64,000 nucleotides of DNA from Caulobacterales bacterium (GTDB lineage: Bacteria; Pseudomonadota; Alphaproteobacteria; Caulobacterales; Caulobacteraceae). The DNA lies in NCBI GenBank assembly GCA_016183935.1, contig JACPDR010000046.1, forward strand, positions 19,172-83,171, in the 5' to 3' direction. How positions within the stretch are numbered: the first letter of the stretch is position 1; every line of letters begins with the position of its first letter. Of the stretch, positions 47,727 to 57,416 are shown piece by piece. The position numbers and the translations under genes were made by a program. The notes beneath the pieces were generated by a model, which saw only the letters and a list, made by a program, of their open reading frames with translations, made no database searches and was not told the DNA's origin.

Positions 47727-48604
47727 CGCGCGAAGAAGCTCAGCCCGATAGCCCGCCCGTCTGCCCCGTCCTCGGCCAGCGCCAGTTCGCCCCAGTCGAT
47801 CACCCCGCCGCGATTGTGCGTCGCCTCGGCCATCAGATGCGCCAGCGACAGCCCCGAAATACGGGCGGCGTACGCATTCAGCAGCAGGAAGGAGGCGTCA
47901 TCCGACAGCAGGGCCGCGCAGTCCTTCAGCAGCGCGGGCAGGTCCTCGAACAGCCGCCACACCTCGCCCGTCGGCCCGCGCCCGTACTTCGGCGGATCGA
48001 GGATGATGCCGTCGTATTTCGACCCCCGCCGCACCTCCCGCGCCGCGTATTTGCGCGCGTCCTCGACGATCCAGCGCACCGGCTTGTCGGCCATGCCCGA
48101 CAGCTCGGCGTTCTCGCGGGCCCAGGCCACCGACTTCTTGGAGGCGTCGACGTGAGTGACCTCGGCCCCCGCCGCCGCACAGGCCAGGCTGGCCACGCCG
48201 GTGTAGCCGAACAGATTCAGGATGCGCGGCTTGCGCAGCCGCCGCACCCGCCCGTCCAGCCAGTCCCAGTTCGCCGCCTGCTCGGGGAAGAAGGCCAGAT
48301 GCCGGAACGGCGTGAACCGGCTGGTGAAGCGCACGTCGCGCCACGCCAGCGGAAAGGTGTCGACCGGCTTGCCCGCGAAGCGCCAGCGTCCGCTCTCGTC
48401 CTCGTCGGTGGGATCGAACACGGCGTCGGCGGCGTCGAAGGCGGCCGGATCGCGCGGCGACCAGAAGCACTGCGGCTCCGGTCGCACGACCGTGTAGGGT
48501 CCGTAACGTTCCAGCTTCCGCCCGTCGCCGCTGTCCAGCAGGGCGTAGTCCGGCCAGGCGCGGGTGACGAGGGTTTCAGGCGACGGGTTGAGGCGCGGCG
48601 GCAT
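47714..48604 (-). CDS. Class I SAM-dependent methyltransferase, RlmI/RlmK-like
   Basis: This 296-residue protein resembles the RlmI/RlmK 23S rRNA methyltransferases but lacks the N-terminal PUA domain. The SAM site is RILNLFGYTGVASLACAAAGAEVTHVDASKKSV, and the catalytic loop is IILDPPKYGRG (DPPK-G). It is followed by an SPOUT-type RNA methyltransferase gene and preceded by a glycosyltransferase gene overlapping its start by 29 bases. RNA as substrate is likely from family and neighbour. Confidence 0.86.
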   Translation of the reverse strand: MPPRLNPSPETLVTRAWPDYALLDSGDGRKLERYGPYTVVRPEPQCFWSPRDPAAFDAADAVFDPTDEDESGRWRFAGKPVDTFPLAWRDVRFTSRFTPFRHLAFFPEQAANWDWLDGRVRRLRKPRILNLFGYTGVASLACAAAGAEVTHVDASKKSVAWARENAELSGMADKPVRWIVEDARKYAAREVRRGSKYDGIILDPPKYGRGPTGEVWRLFEDLPALLKDCAALLSDDASFLLLNAYAARISGLSLAHLMAEATHNRGGVIDWGELALAEDGADGRAIGLSFFARWSA

Positions 48605-50072
48605 GGGCCGCTGATAGGCGGTTCGGCGCCGTCTCGTCCAGTCGGGCGTGGGCCGGCGCCCGCGCGGGCCTGGCCGCCCGCGGCGGGTCAGGGCGATGCG
48701 CCGTCTTGTCCCAGGCGAAGGGCTCGCGGATCAGCCGCCAGGCGGCGTGCATCCAGGCGAGGCTGAGCAGGGCCCAGTAGGCGGGCGCGGCGAGCATGTC
48801 GGCGAGCCCGTATGGAATGCCGGCTCGCCGGCTTCCGATCCAGCAGCACAGCCAGGCCGAGGCGGCTCCGACGATCAGCACGCCGACCGCGAGGGCCGGG
48901 ATCAGCGGCGTCACGCCGGCCATGGCCGACACGACAACGGCGGTCGCCAGCCACGCCAGCGACAGCCCATGGATCGCCGCCGACGCCAGCCCCGCGCCCA
49001 CGGTGACCAGCAGGGAGAACAGCCCGCGCGGCCCCAACTCCCAGGGCCGGCGGGAATGCACGCCGAACGTCTGCATATAGCCTTTGAGCCAGCGCGTACG
49101 CTGCGGCAGCCAATGCTGGAACGCGCCCGGCGGCGTCTCCCAGGTCGGGCGGGTGATCACGCCCAGACGCCAGCCGCGACGCCACAGCCGAAAGCCGAGG
49201 TCCGCGTCCTCGGTCACGTTCCAGACGTCCCAGCCGCCGACGGCGCGAAGCACGTCCGTGCGGAAATGGTTGCTGGTCCCGCCCAGCGGGAAGGGGAGGC
49301 CGAGCCGGCACATGCCCGGCAGCAGGGTCTCGAACAGGGCGGCGTACTCCGCCGCGAACTGGCGCTCGAGAAAGGTCGCCGCCGCCGTCGACCGGGGGCG
49401 GATACGTAGCGGCGCCTGCAGGCAGGCAAGGCGGCCCATGCGATCCGCGGCGAACCGGGCGGCCGCTTCCCGCAGCTGCTGCGGGTCCGGTTCGTCCTCG
49501 GCGTCATAGACGGTCAACAGGTCGCCGGTGGCGTGGTGGAGGGCGCAGTTCAGCGCCCGTGGCTTGGTCAGGGGTTGGCCGGGCGGGGCGACGAACACCT
49601 CCAGCCAGGCCGGGCGCGGCGCCGTGAGCGCGGCGGCGATGGTGGCGTGGTCGTGCGCCTCGAGCACCAGCAGCCCCTGAAGCCGGTGCGGCGGGTAGTC
49701 GATGCGCGACAGCCGCTCGACCAACTGCCCGACCACCTCCGCCTCGTCGTGCAGCGCTGCGAGAATGGTGTAGCGGGGCAGGGCGGCCAGGGGCGGCGCG
49801 TGCGCGACGGCCGGTTTCGCGCTGACGACAACCAGCGTGATCCGCCACGCCGCGAGGGCGAGAAAGGCGACGGAGGTCGTCGTCACCAGCGCTCCGCCCA
49901 GGCCCCGCGGGTCAACCGACCACGCGACGGCGACGGCGCCGCACGCAAGTCCGAGCAGGATGACCTGATCGACGGAGAGGGACCGTTGCGCCGCGCTCTG
50001 CCGCCCCGGGACGCCGTACCGGCTCGCGTCCCGACGGCGTTCCGATAGAACGTTGGTCCACGATCCGTCCAT
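48576..50072 (-). CDS. Family 2 membrane glycosyltransferase
   Basis: This 498-residue GT2 enzyme resembles cellulose-synthase-like and N-glycosyltransferases. Two helices near 35-90 precede the catalytic domain, which has the DxD-like YDAEDEPDP, the TED motif in VTEDADLGFRLW and the acceptor-binding QRTRWLKG (Q/RxxRW). Three or four C-terminal helices follow (about 350-440). It uses a nucleotide sugar at the inner membrane; the product is unknown. The C-terminal Ala/Pro/Arg tail overlaps the methyltransferase start. It is divergent from the TetR gene. Confidence 0.87.
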   Translation of the reverse strand: MDGSWTNVLSERRRDASRYGVPGRQSAAQRSLSVDQVILLGLACGAVAVAWSVDPRGLGGALVTTTSVAFLALAAWRITLVVVSAKPAVAHAPPLAALPRYTILAALHDEAEVVGQLVERLSRIDYPPHRLQGLLVLEAHDHATIAAALTAPRPAWLEVFVAPPGQPLTKPRALNCALHHATGDLLTVYDAEDEPDPQQLREAAARFAADRMGRLACLQAPLRIRPRSTAAATFLERQFAAEYAALFETLLPGMCRLGLPFPLGGTSNHFRTDVLRAVGGWDVWNVTEDADLGFRLWRRGWRLGVITRPTWETPPGAFQHWLPQRTRWLKGYMQTFGVHSRRPWELGPRGLFSLLVTVGAGLASAAIHGLSLAWLATAVVVSAMAGVTPLIPALAVGVLIVGAASAWLCCWIGSRRAGIPYGLADMLAAPAYWALLSLAWMHAAWRLIREPFAWDKTAHRPDPPRAARPARAPAHARLDETAPNRLSAAHAAAPQPVA

Positions 50073-50151
50073 TCAAAATGGTTAACGGAGCGTTGCGCAA
50101 CCTGCAAGCGATTGGCGCTGGCCCGGGAATGTCGCTATTCAGGTGGGGACG

Positions 50152-50799
50152 ATGGGAGAACCCTTCTTGACCACGGCGGCCAGCCTGAATCCGCGATCGC
50201 AGCGCAAGCCCAAGGGCGAGGGTCATGCCCGCCGCGCCGAGATACTGAGCGCCGCCGAACGCATCTTCGTCGAGCACGGCTATGAGGGCGCCACCATCCG
50301 CAAGATCGCCGACGAGGTCGGCCTGTCGTCGACGGCGCTCTACATGCATTTCGCCGAGAAGGGCGAGATCCTGCACGAAATCTGCCGTCAGGCGTTCGCG
50401 GAGCTGATGGCCAGGAACGAGGCCATTCTCGCTGCGACGGCGGATCCGGAGGTCCGGCTGCGCCAGATGATGAGGGCCTACATCGCCTTTGGCTTCGCCA
50501 ACCCGAACGCCTACCGCCTCGCCTACATGACCCGCCCGGTCGAACTGCGCGAGGGCGCCCAGTCGGCGGCGCGGGAACTCGGCCATGAGTTGTTCCGCAC
50601 CTTCGAACAGGTGGTCGAGGCCGCGGCCGCGGCGGGTCGGCTCAGGGGCGAGGCCGCGCCCACGGCCCAGGCCCTGTGGGCCGGCGCCCATGGCGTCGTG
50701 TCGCTGATGATCACCAAGCCCTATTTCGACTGGGTGGCGCCGGAGGCGCTCGTCGACACCCTGCTGGACGGCCTGTTCGCGGGCCTGCTGAAGCCGTGA
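50152..50799 (+). CDS. TetR-family transcriptional regulator
   Basis: This 215-residue protein has the TetR helix-turn-helix near residues 22-65: RRAEILSAAERIFVEHGYEGATIRKIADEVGLSSTALYMHFAEKGEILHEI. The C-terminal ligand domain is of the WHG type (AQALWAGAHGVVSLMI). A GTG at 50143 is an alternative start. The stop overlaps the GTG of the substrate-binding protein (GTGA), so the regulator leads the ABC importer operon and probably controls it. Confidence 0.9.
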   Translation: MGEPFLTTAASLNPRSQRKPKGEGHARRAEILSAAERIFVEHGYEGATIRKIADEVGLSSTALYMHFAEKGEILHEICRQAFAELMARNEAILAATADPEVRLRQMMRAYIAFGFANPNAYRLAYMTRPVELREGAQSAARELGHELFRTFEQVVEAAAAAGRLRGEAAPTAQALWAGAHGVVSLMITKPYFDWVAPEALVDTLLDGLFAGLLKP

Positions 50800-51617
50800 G
50801 GATCGCCGTGGGGGGGCTTGTCGGCGCCGGTCTGGCGCTGGCCCTGACGACGTCCGGCGCGCCGGCGGGCGCGGTGGAGACACGACCACTCCGGGTGATG
50901 TCGCTGGACCAGTGCGGGGATCAGTACGCCCTCGCCCTGGCGCCGGACGCCGATCTGGCCCTGTCGCCCCGCGCCGACGATCCGGACTCGTGGATGCGCG
51001 AGGCGGCGGCGGGGCGGCGGCGGGTCCGCCCGACGCTGGAGGCGGCCATCGCCTTCCAGCCGGACGTCGTGGTGCGCTACTGGGGCGGCGACGCCCGGCT
51101 GCTGGCGCGGCTGGAGGCCCGCGGCGTACGGGTCGTCACCATCGACGACGCCACCCGCTTCGAGGGTATCCGCGGGAGTATCCGGGTGGCTTCGCGGGCG
51201 CTGGGCGCTCCGTCGCGCGGAGAGCTCCTGATCGCCCGCATGGACGCCCGGCTGGCCGAGGCGGCGCCGGCCCCGAACGCGCCGCGTCAGTCGGCCCTCT
51301 ATCTGACGGCGGGCGGTTTCACGGCCGGGCGCGGCACCCTGGTGGACGCCATCCTGGGCTCGGCCGGGCTGGTGAACGCCGCTACGATACAGGGCTTTGC
51401 GCCCGTCAGCGTGGAGCGGATCGCCCTGTCGCCGCCGGCCCGCTTCGTGCTCGGCTTCTTTGACCGGTCGCGCGCCGACTGGCGTGGCCCGGGGCGCCAT
51501 CCCGTCGTCCGCGCGGCGGCCAGGGAGCGGATCGTGGCCCGGCTGCCGGCGGCCAGCCTGACCTGCCCGGCCTGGTTCGCGGCGGACGCGGCGGCGATGC
51601 TGAAGGCGGGCGGATGA
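50796..51617 (+). CDS. ABC importer periplasmic binding protein (iron/haem/cobalamin type)
   Basis: This 273-residue class III binding protein begins with a signal peptide (AVGGLVGAGLALALTTSGAPAGA). It is of the BtuF/FhuD/HmuT fold: VMSLDQCGDQYALALAP, EAAIAFQPDVVVRYW and a long connecting helix near the middle. It would deliver an iron chelate, haem or corrinoid to the permease encoded next. The GTG start is shared with the TetR stop. It is at the short end for the family. Confidence 0.85.
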   Translation: MRIAVGGLVGAGLALALTTSGAPAGAVETRPLRVMSLDQCGDQYALALAPDADLALSPRADDPDSWMREAAAGRRRVRPTLEAAIAFQPDVVVRYWGGDARLLARLEARGVRVVTIDDATRFEGIRGSIRVASRALGAPSRGELLIARMDARLAEAAPAPNAPRQSALYLTAGGFTAGRGTLVDAILGSAGLVNAATIQGFAPVSVERIALSPPARFVLGFFDRSRADWRGPGRHPVVRAAARERIVARLPAASLTCPAWFAADAAAMLKAGG

Positions 51618-52609
51618 GCCGCGGCGGGCCGGGCCGGCTGGCGGCCATTCTCGCGGTGCTGATCGCGCTTGCCGCGCTGCTCGCCGTGCTGTTCGGCGAA
51701 AGCGCCTTCGACGCCGCGCAGTTGGCGCAGGCCTTCACCGAGCCCGCCTCGGGTCCGGCTGAGGTGCTGTGGGCGGTGCGGGCCCCGCGCGCGGCCACGG
51801 CGTTGATGGTCGGAGCGGCGCTGGGCCTGTCCGGGGCGGTGATGCAGGGCCTGTTGCGCAATCCGCTGGCCGATCCAGGCGTGCTGGGCGTCTCGGCCCT
51901 GGCGGCGCTGGGCGCGGCGGGGGCGATCGTGCTGGGCTGGGCGGCGCTGCCCGGCGCGGTCGAGGTGTCCGCTCTGGTCGGGGCCGGACTGGCGGGCGGC
52001 CTGCTGATGCTGTTCTCGGCGCGGGTGCGCTCGCCCGAGGCGCTGATCCTGTTCGGCGTGGCGGTGTCCAGTTTCGCCGGCGCGGCCACGGCGCTGATCT
52101 TCAACCTGTCGCCCTCGCCGATCGCGACCGCCGAGGTGATGAACTGGCTGCTGGGCTCGGTCGAGAACCGCAGCTGGGTCGATGTGGCCTGGGTCACCCC
52201 GGCGGTGCTGGCGTCGGCGGTGCTGGCGGCGCTCGCGGCGCTGGGCCTGCGCATGCTCAGCCTCGGCGAGGAGACGGCGCGCACCTCGGGCCTGCCGATG
52301 GCGCGGTTGCGGCTGCTGGCCCTGCTGGCGGCGGCGCTGGCCACCGGGGCGGCGGTGGCGGTGGCCGGAGTGATCGGCTTCGTCGGCCTCGCCGCGCCGC
52401 ATCTGGTGCGTACGGCGGTGCGGGGCGATCCGGCCCGCCTGCTGCTCCCGTCGGCTCTCGCCGGCGGGCTGATGCTGGTGCTGGCCGATCTGCTGGCGCG
52501 GATGACGCCGACGGATCAGGAGCTGAAGCTGGGCGTGTTCACCGCCCTTGTCGGCGCGCCCCTGTTCGCGTTGATCGCCTGGCGGGCGGCGCGGGAGTGG
52601 CGGCTGTGA
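51614..52609 (+). CDS. FecCD/BtuC-type ABC permease
   Basis: This 331-residue integral membrane protein has about nine or ten helices. The family signature is GAALGLSGAVMQGLLRNPLADPGVLGVS, and GVIGFVGLAAPHLVR is the coupling-helix region that contacts the ATPase. It transports iron siderophores, haem or B12. The ATG overlaps the stop of the binding protein gene, and its own stop overlaps the GTG of the ATPase. Confidence 0.93.
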   Translation: MSRGGPGRLAAILAVLIALAALLAVLFGESAFDAAQLAQAFTEPASGPAEVLWAVRAPRAATALMVGAALGLSGAVMQGLLRNPLADPGVLGVSALAALGAAGAIVLGWAALPGAVEVSALVGAGLAGGLLMLFSARVRSPEALILFGVAVSSFAGAATALIFNLSPSPIATAEVMNWLLGSVENRSWVDVAWVTPAVLASAVLAALAALGLRMLSLGEETARTSGLPMARLRLLALLAAALATGAAVAVAGVIGFVGLAAPHLVRTAVRGDPARLLLPSALAGGLMLVLADLLARMTPTDQELKLGVFTALVGAPLFALIAWRAAREWRL

Positions 52610-53379
52610 CGCCGCCTCTGCTGATGCGGGACGGCAGCGCCCGGTTGGGCGGACGCGCTGTGCTGGCCGGGGCGGACCTGCAGGTGGATGCCGGCCAGCT
52701 CGTCGCGCTTGTCGGCCCGAACGGGGCGGGGAAGTCCAGCCTGATCCGGGCCTTCGCGGGGTTGCTTCCACTGACCGGCGGCGTCGCCCGGCTCGGTGGA
52801 GATGACGTCACGACCCTGTCGCCGCGAGAGCGGGCGGCGCGCGCCGCCTATCTGCCGCAGGAGCGGCGCATCGCCTGGAACCTGCCGGCGATCGAGGTCG
52901 CGGCGCTGGGCGCGCCGTTCCTGGCGGCGGACGAAGCGCTGGAGCGGGGGCGGCGGGCGCTGGCCGAGGTCGAGGCGGATCATCTGGCCGATCGCGGCGT
53001 GGCCGAGATGTCCGGCGGCGAGCGGGCCCGGGTGCTGCTGGCGCGGGCGCTGGCCACGGACGCCGCCGCCCTGCTGGTCGACGAGCCGATCGCCGGCCTC
53101 GATCCCGAGGCGCAGCTGATGGTGCTGGAACGGCTCAGGGCTCGCGCCGACGCCGGACAGGCGGTGCTGGCCAGCCTGCACGACCTGCCGCTGGCGGCGC
53201 GCTTCGCGGACCGGGTGGCGGTGCTGGACCACGGGGCCGTGGCGGCGGACGCGACCCCGCTCGAGGCGCTCACCCCGGAAACCCTCCGGCGAGTGTTCGG
53301 TCTCACCGCCCGGTGGGTCGACGGGCCGGACGGGCCGTTGCTCTCAGCCGCCCGGGGCGCGGCGCCGGCTCACTCGTAG
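52606..53379 (+). CDS. ABC importer ATPase (FecE/HmuV type)
   Basis: This 257-residue ATPase energises the FecCD-type permease. Walker A is GPNGAGKSS, the Q-loop lies in YLPQERRIAW, the signature is MSGGERARVLLARAL, Walker B is ALLVDEPIAGLD, and the H-loop is SLHDL. The start is a GTG overlapping the permease stop. The 3' end overlaps the lytic transglycosylase gene antisense by 10 bases. Confidence 0.93.
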   Translation: MTPPLLMRDGSARLGGRAVLAGADLQVDAGQLVALVGPNGAGKSSLIRAFAGLLPLTGGVARLGGDDVTTLSPRERAARAAYLPQERRIAWNLPAIEVAALGAPFLAADEALERGRRALAEVEADHLADRGVAEMSGGERARVLLARALATDAAALLVDEPIAGLDPEAQLMVLERLRARADAGQAVLASLHDLPLAARFADRVAVLDHGAVAADATPLEALTPETLRRVFGLTARWVDGPDGPLLSAARGAAPAHS

Positions 53380-55427
53380 GGGCGCGGCCCAGCCGCCACG
53401 CTGGCCCCGCGGCGCAGGTCGTTCGACAGCGTCAACGGGGCCGAGCCGTTGTTCAGCCGGGCCTTGTAGATCGACATGTTCTCCATCACCCGCATCATGT
53501 AGTTGCGGGTCTCGGTGAACGGCGCGCATTCGATGAAGTCGACCGGATCGACCTGGCCCCCGCGCGGGTCGCCGCAGCGATCCACCCATTGCGGCGGCCG
53601 GGCCGGACCGGCGTTGTAACCGACCGTGGTCAGCAGCATCGAGCCGCCGAAGCGCCGCATCAGGTCGCCGAGGTGATAGCTGCCCAGGGTCATGTTGTAG
53701 TCGGGATCCCACAGCCGGTCGTCAGAGAAGGACATGCCGAGCTGGCGCGCGACCATCGCTCCGGTCGACGGCAGGAACTGCATCATGCCGCGGGCGTCGG
53801 CGCCGGACCGGGCCCTGGGATCGAAGCTGGACTCCTGACGGGTGATGGCGAGGGTGAACTCCAGCGGCGCGGCGCCGCCGACCTGTGGCGGGATGCGGAC
53901 CGGGTACTGGCGCTCCGGCATCAGGAAGCCGCGCTGGCTGGCGGCGCGGCCGACCATCATCGCCGTGAAGCCTTCGCCATAGGCGCGTGACAGGTCCATC
54001 AGCAGGGCCAGGTCGGAGGCGGTCGGCAGATCGTCGTCGAGCTGGTAGGCGAACACCCGGAACAGGCTGGTCTCGCCGGTCTCGCCGAGAATGCGCAGGG
54101 CGCGGACGATCTCGTTGGCCTCGAACGCCGCGCGCTCGCCCTGGGTGGGCGTCGGGTCGCTCGGCAGGGTGAGGGTGGTCATCCCGGCCTTCTCGGCGGC
54201 GAGCTGACCGTAGAAGCTCTGGATGTGCCGGGCGCCGTCCCGGTAGAATTGAATCGCCGACGGCGTATTGCCCTGGGCCTCGGCCGCGCGGCCCAGCCAG
54301 TACATGGCCCGGCCCTGGGTGATCGGGGTCGAGGAAGACTGGCGCAGGATCTCGAAATGGTTGGCCGCGCGGGCCGGGTCGTTCAGCTTGGTCAGCGCCA
54401 CCCAGCCGGCGAAGAACTCCGCGTCCACCTTGCGCTCGCCCGAGGGGAAGCCGTGGCCGGCCATGGCGTCGTAGGCGGCCCGCCAGTTGCGGCGCTCGAG
54501 GGCGTCGAGGAAATAGTTGCGGCGCTCGCTCCACAAGGTGTTCTGACCCTCGGTGTGCGAGGGGGCGGCGGGGAGGGCGGCCAGCAGGGCGAAGCCTTCG
54601 GACTGGCGGCTCTGCGAGCGCAGGACGCGAACCCGTTCCAGCACGACCGCCGGGTCCATCGCCTGGGTCGAGGTGAGCCCGGCCACCACGGCGTCGGGGC
54701 TGTAGGCGGTCCGCAACGCCATCGCCGCCTCGGCCACCGCCCGGCGTTCCGGCGAGACCATCTGGGCCATGGCCCGCGTCGCCGGTCCATGCGGACCGAG
54801 CAGCAGCATGTTGAGCCGCGCCTCGTGGTCGGCCTGGGTCAGCCAGCCGCCCCAGCGGGTCAGGATACGGGTCTGCACCGGCTCATCGAATGAGCGGGTC
54901 CGCCACCAGTCGGTGATTAGGCGGCGGGCCTCGTCGCCGCGGCCGCGCTGCTCAAGCGCGCCGGCGAGGGCGATGGCGCCCTCGGCCGTCGTCGGCGGCG
55001 TCTGGGCGAACAGGCTCAGGGCGGCGTCCGGGCCGGCGTAGGCGAGGTCGAGCGCCCGCTCGGCGGCTTCGCGGCGGCTCTCGGCCCGCGGCCAGCCGGC
55101 GAAGGCGGTCTGGGCGACGGCGAGATCGCTGTAGGGAAGTTGCGGGGCGGAGGTGTCCAGCAGCGCCCACTCGACCAGCTTGCGAGCGGCGGGATCGCGG
55201 ATCTGCGCGGCTGTCGACCGGGCGCCGACAACGTCGCGGGCGCGGGCCTGGGCCAGGCCTTGGCGGAAGAGGGCGGTGTCCTGATCGTTGAGCGTCCGGG
55301 CCTGCGTCCCCTGCGGGGCGACGGCCGCGTACGGCGTTTCCTGCGGAACCAGCGATTCGGGCGCGGGGGCGAGCAGAGCCAGGGCGGCCGCGAGACTGGT
55401 TGCGATCATACCGTGTCCGATCCCCAT
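53370..55427 (-). CDS. Soluble lytic murein transglycosylase (Slt70-like)
   Basis: This protein of about 685 residues starts with a signal sequence ([20 protein letters not shown]), followed by a long helical superhelix of TPR-like repeats (about 50-480) and a C-terminal SLT domain. The catalytic Glu is in [31 protein letters not shown], and [17 protein letters not shown] closes the domain. It cleaves peptidoglycan glycan strands with formation of 1,6-anhydroMurNAc. Two ATGs (55427, 55409) could start it. It is divergent from dapA. Confidence 0.9.
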   Translation of the reverse strand: MGIGHGMIATSLAAALALLAPAPESLVPQETPYAAVAPQGTQARTLNDQDTALFRQGLAQARARDVVGARSTAAQIRDPAARKLVEWALLDTSAPQLPYSDLAVAQTAFAGWPRAESRREAAERALDLAYAGPDAALSLFAQTPPTTAEGAIALAGALEQRGRGDEARRLITDWWRTRSFDEPVQTRILTRWGGWLTQADHEARLNMLLLGPHGPATRAMAQMVSPERRAVAEAAMALRTAYSPDAVVAGLTSTQAMDPAVVLERVRVLRSQSRQSEGFALLAALPAAPSHTEGQNTLWSERRNYFLDALERRNWRAAYDAMAGHGFPSGERKVDAEFFAGWVALTKLNDPARAANHFEILRQSSSTPITQGRAMYWLGRAAEAQGNTPSAIQFYRDGARHIQSFYGQLAAEKAGMTTLTLPSDPTPTQGERAAFEANEIVRALRILGETGETSLFRVFAYQLDDDLPTASDLALLMDLSRAYGEGFTAMMVGRAASQRGFLMPERQYPVRIPPQVGGAAPLEFTLAITRQESSFDPRARSGADARGMMQFLPSTGAMVARQLGMSFSDDRLWDPDYNMTLGSYHLGDLMRRFGGSMLLTTVGYNAGPARPPQWVDRCGDPRGGQVDPVDFIECAPFTETRNYMMRVMENMSIYKARLNNGSAPLTLSNDLRRGASVAAGPRPYE

Positions 55428-55522
55428 TCCATGATGGTTGCGGCGACGTCGCCGGCAACCTAACCTCCCACGCTTCGCTTCAGGGCGTCGTCGCCCCTTT
55501 CCCACGCAGGACCATCGTTTCA

Positions 55523-56407
55523 ATGACCGCCCCTTTGTTCAAGGGCGTGATCACCGCCCTGATCACACCACTTCGTGACGGAAAGGTGGACGAAGCCGCC
55601 TTCAGGACGCTGCTGGAACGCCAGATCGCGGCCGGGGTTCACGGCGTCGTCCCGATGGGCACCACGGGCGAGAGCGCTTCCCTGCATCCCGAAGAGCACA
55701 AGCGGGTCGTGGAGCTTTGCGTCGAGGTCGCCGCCGGGCGGGTCCGGGTGATCGCCGGGGCGGGTTCGTCCGCCACCGACAAGGCCATCGAACTGGTTCG
55801 TCACGCCAAGACCGTCGGCGCCGACGGGGCGCTGGTCGTGACGCCCTATTACAATCGGCCGTCGCAGGCCGGGATGGCGGCGCATTTCGAAGCCATCGCC
55901 GAGGCGGTCCAGTTGCCGGTGCTGCTCTACAACGTGCCGGGCCGCACCGGAGTCGACCTCGCCAACGAGACGGTGGCGCGGCTGGCGTCGCACCCGAACA
56001 TCGTCGGCATCAAGGACGCCACGGGCGACCTCGCCCGGGTCAGCTGGATGAGGGCCAATATCCTCGACCAGCAGTTCGACCTGATCTCGGGCGACGATCC
56101 CAGCTACCTCGGCTACCACGCCCACGGCGGCGTCGGGGTGATCTCGGTGACCTCCAACGTCGCGCCCGAAGCCATGGTGGCGCTGCACGAAGCCGCGGCC
56201 CGCGGCGACTACGCCGCGGCGCGCGACTGGCAGGACCGGCTGATCGGCCTGCACAAGGGCCTGTTCCTCGACAACTCGCCGTCGCCGGCGAAATACGCCC
56301 TGTCGCGCCTCGGCCTGTGCACCGAGGAGGTGCGCCTGCCGCTGGCCCCGACCGCCGATGCGGTGAAGCCCGCCATCGACCGGGCGCTGGCCGAGGCGGG
56401 GCTTTAA
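55523..56407 (+). CDS. dapA: 4-hydroxy-tetrahydrodipicolinate synthase
   Basis: This 294-residue enzyme condenses pyruvate and aspartate semialdehyde in lysine and diaminopimelate synthesis. The active site includes GTTGESASL, the catalytic Tyr in [10 protein letters not shown], the Schiff-base Lys in [10 protein letters not shown] and YNVPGRTG. Length is typical. Its neighbour on the other strand is a peptidoglycan lyase, so both relate to the cell wall. The stop codon abuts a dispersed repeat. Confidence 0.96.
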   Translation: MTAPLFKGVITALITPLRDGKVDEAAFRTLLERQIAAGVHGVVPMGTTGESASLHPEEHKRVVELCVEVAAGRVRVIAGAGSSATDKAIELVRHAKTVGADGALVVTPYYNRPSQAGMAAHFEAIAEAVQLPVLLYNVPGRTGVDLANETVARLASHPNIVGIKDATGDLARVSWMRANILDQQFDLISGDDPSYLGYHAHGGVGVISVTSNVAPEAMVALHEAAARGDYAAARDWQDRLIGLHKGLFLDNSPSPAKYALSRLGLCTEEVRLPLAPTADAVKPAIDRALAEAGL

Positions 56408-56460
56408 ACCCGGGTAAAACTCGGCAATTCGAGTCCGAAGCGTCCGAAGCGTCCACTCCG
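56408..56460 (+). repeat. Dispersed repeat, copy 2 (after dapA)
   Basis: ACCCGGGTAAAAC (56408-56420) is followed after ten bases by GAGTCCGAA (56431-56439), GCGTCCGAA (56440-56448) and GCGTCC. The order and spacing match the reverse strand of copy 1 at 42056-42110. ACCCGGGT is itself an 8-base palindrome directly after the dapA stop codon. Confidence 0.7.
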
Positions 56461-56600
56461 TCCGGTTCAGACGTGAAACGCCCTGGTCATGACGAGCGCC
56501 GCGGATCATGGCCCGAGCCTGGCAGATAGGTGCGTCAAATTCGGACGCATGCCCGGACGCCGTCTTCGCGAGACCGGGTGTTGCGTGTAGGAGGGCGGGA

Positions 56601-57071
56601 ATGGCCGCCGAGAAACCCAAGACCAAAGTCATCGCCGAGAACCGCCGGGCGAAGTTCGACTACTTCCTCGAGGACTATACCGAGGCCGGCATCCAGCTGC
56701 TCGGCACCGAGATCAAGGCGTTGCGCGACGGCCGGGCCAACATCGCCGAGAGCTATGCGGCGGTGGAGGGGCGCGAGATCGTGCTGATCAACGCCGACAT
56801 TCCGCCCTACAAACAGGCCAACCGCTTCAACCACGAGCCGCGCCGGCCACGGAAGCTGCTGCTGCACCGCAAGCAGATCGACAAGATGATCGGCGCCGTC
56901 CAGCGCGACGGCCAGACCATCATCCCGGTCAAGCTGTACCTGAACGAGGCGGGCAAGGCGAAGCTCGAGATCGCCCTGGCCAAGGGCAAGAAGTTGCACG
57001 ACAAGCGCGAGGCTACGGCCCAGCGCGACTGGCAGCGCGACAAGGCCCGGCTGATGAAGGAGCGGGGCTGA
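56601..57071 (+). CDS. smpB: SsrA-binding protein SmpB
   Basis: This 156-residue protein binds tmRNA and brings it to stalled ribosomes. [44 protein letters not shown] is the family core, followed by [23 protein letters not shown] and [30 protein letters not shown]. The basic C-terminal tail is present. A GGAGGG ribosome-binding site precedes ATG 56601. No tmRNA gene is visible nearby. Confidence 0.96.
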   Translation: MAAEKPKTKVIAENRRAKFDYFLEDYTEAGIQLLGTEIKALRDGRANIAESYAAVEGREIVLINADIPPYKQANRFNHEPRRPRKLLLHRKQIDKMIGAVQRDGQTIIPVKLYLNEAGKAKLEIALAKGKKLHDKREATAQRDWQRDKARLMKERG

Positions 57072-57078
57072 CGCCGTT

Positions 57079-57285
57079 CTAGAAGGCCGAGGCCGCGACC
57101 GGCTGGGCGTCGAGAACGTCCGGCATCGAGGCCGCCGCCTGGTCCGTGCTCCATGGCCCCAGCGACGGCCCGATCGATTGCTGGACCATCGTGGCGAGCA
57201 GCGCGATCCCGATCGCGATCAGCAGCGCCAGAACCGCGGCCTTCCGTTCCTCCGGGGTGAACGGGCCCCGTTCGCTCGTACGCAT
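57079..57285 (-). CDS. Small single-helix membrane protein
   Basis: This 68-residue protein has a short charged N-terminus (MRTSERGPFTPEERKAA), one hydrophobic helix (VLALLIAIGIALLATMV) and a polar Ala/Ser-rich C-terminus. GGGAGG lies before the ATG at 57285. I do not recognise a family. It is convergent with smpB, eight bases apart. 57286-57416 contains nothing I can identify. Confidence 0.7.
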   Translation of the reverse strand: MRTSERGPFTPEERKAAVLALLIAIGIALLATMVQQSIGPSLGPWSTDQAAASMPDVLDAQPVAASAF

Positions 57286-57416
57286 GACAACCTCCCAATC
57301 CCGCTCGATCAACGCGGGCCCGACGACGCTGTTCCTGAGGATGGAGGCTACACCCGAAGATCGTCGATTCGCGTGTCGGGGGAACCACAGTCGCCTCCCG
57401 GGCGACCGATGTTCGA

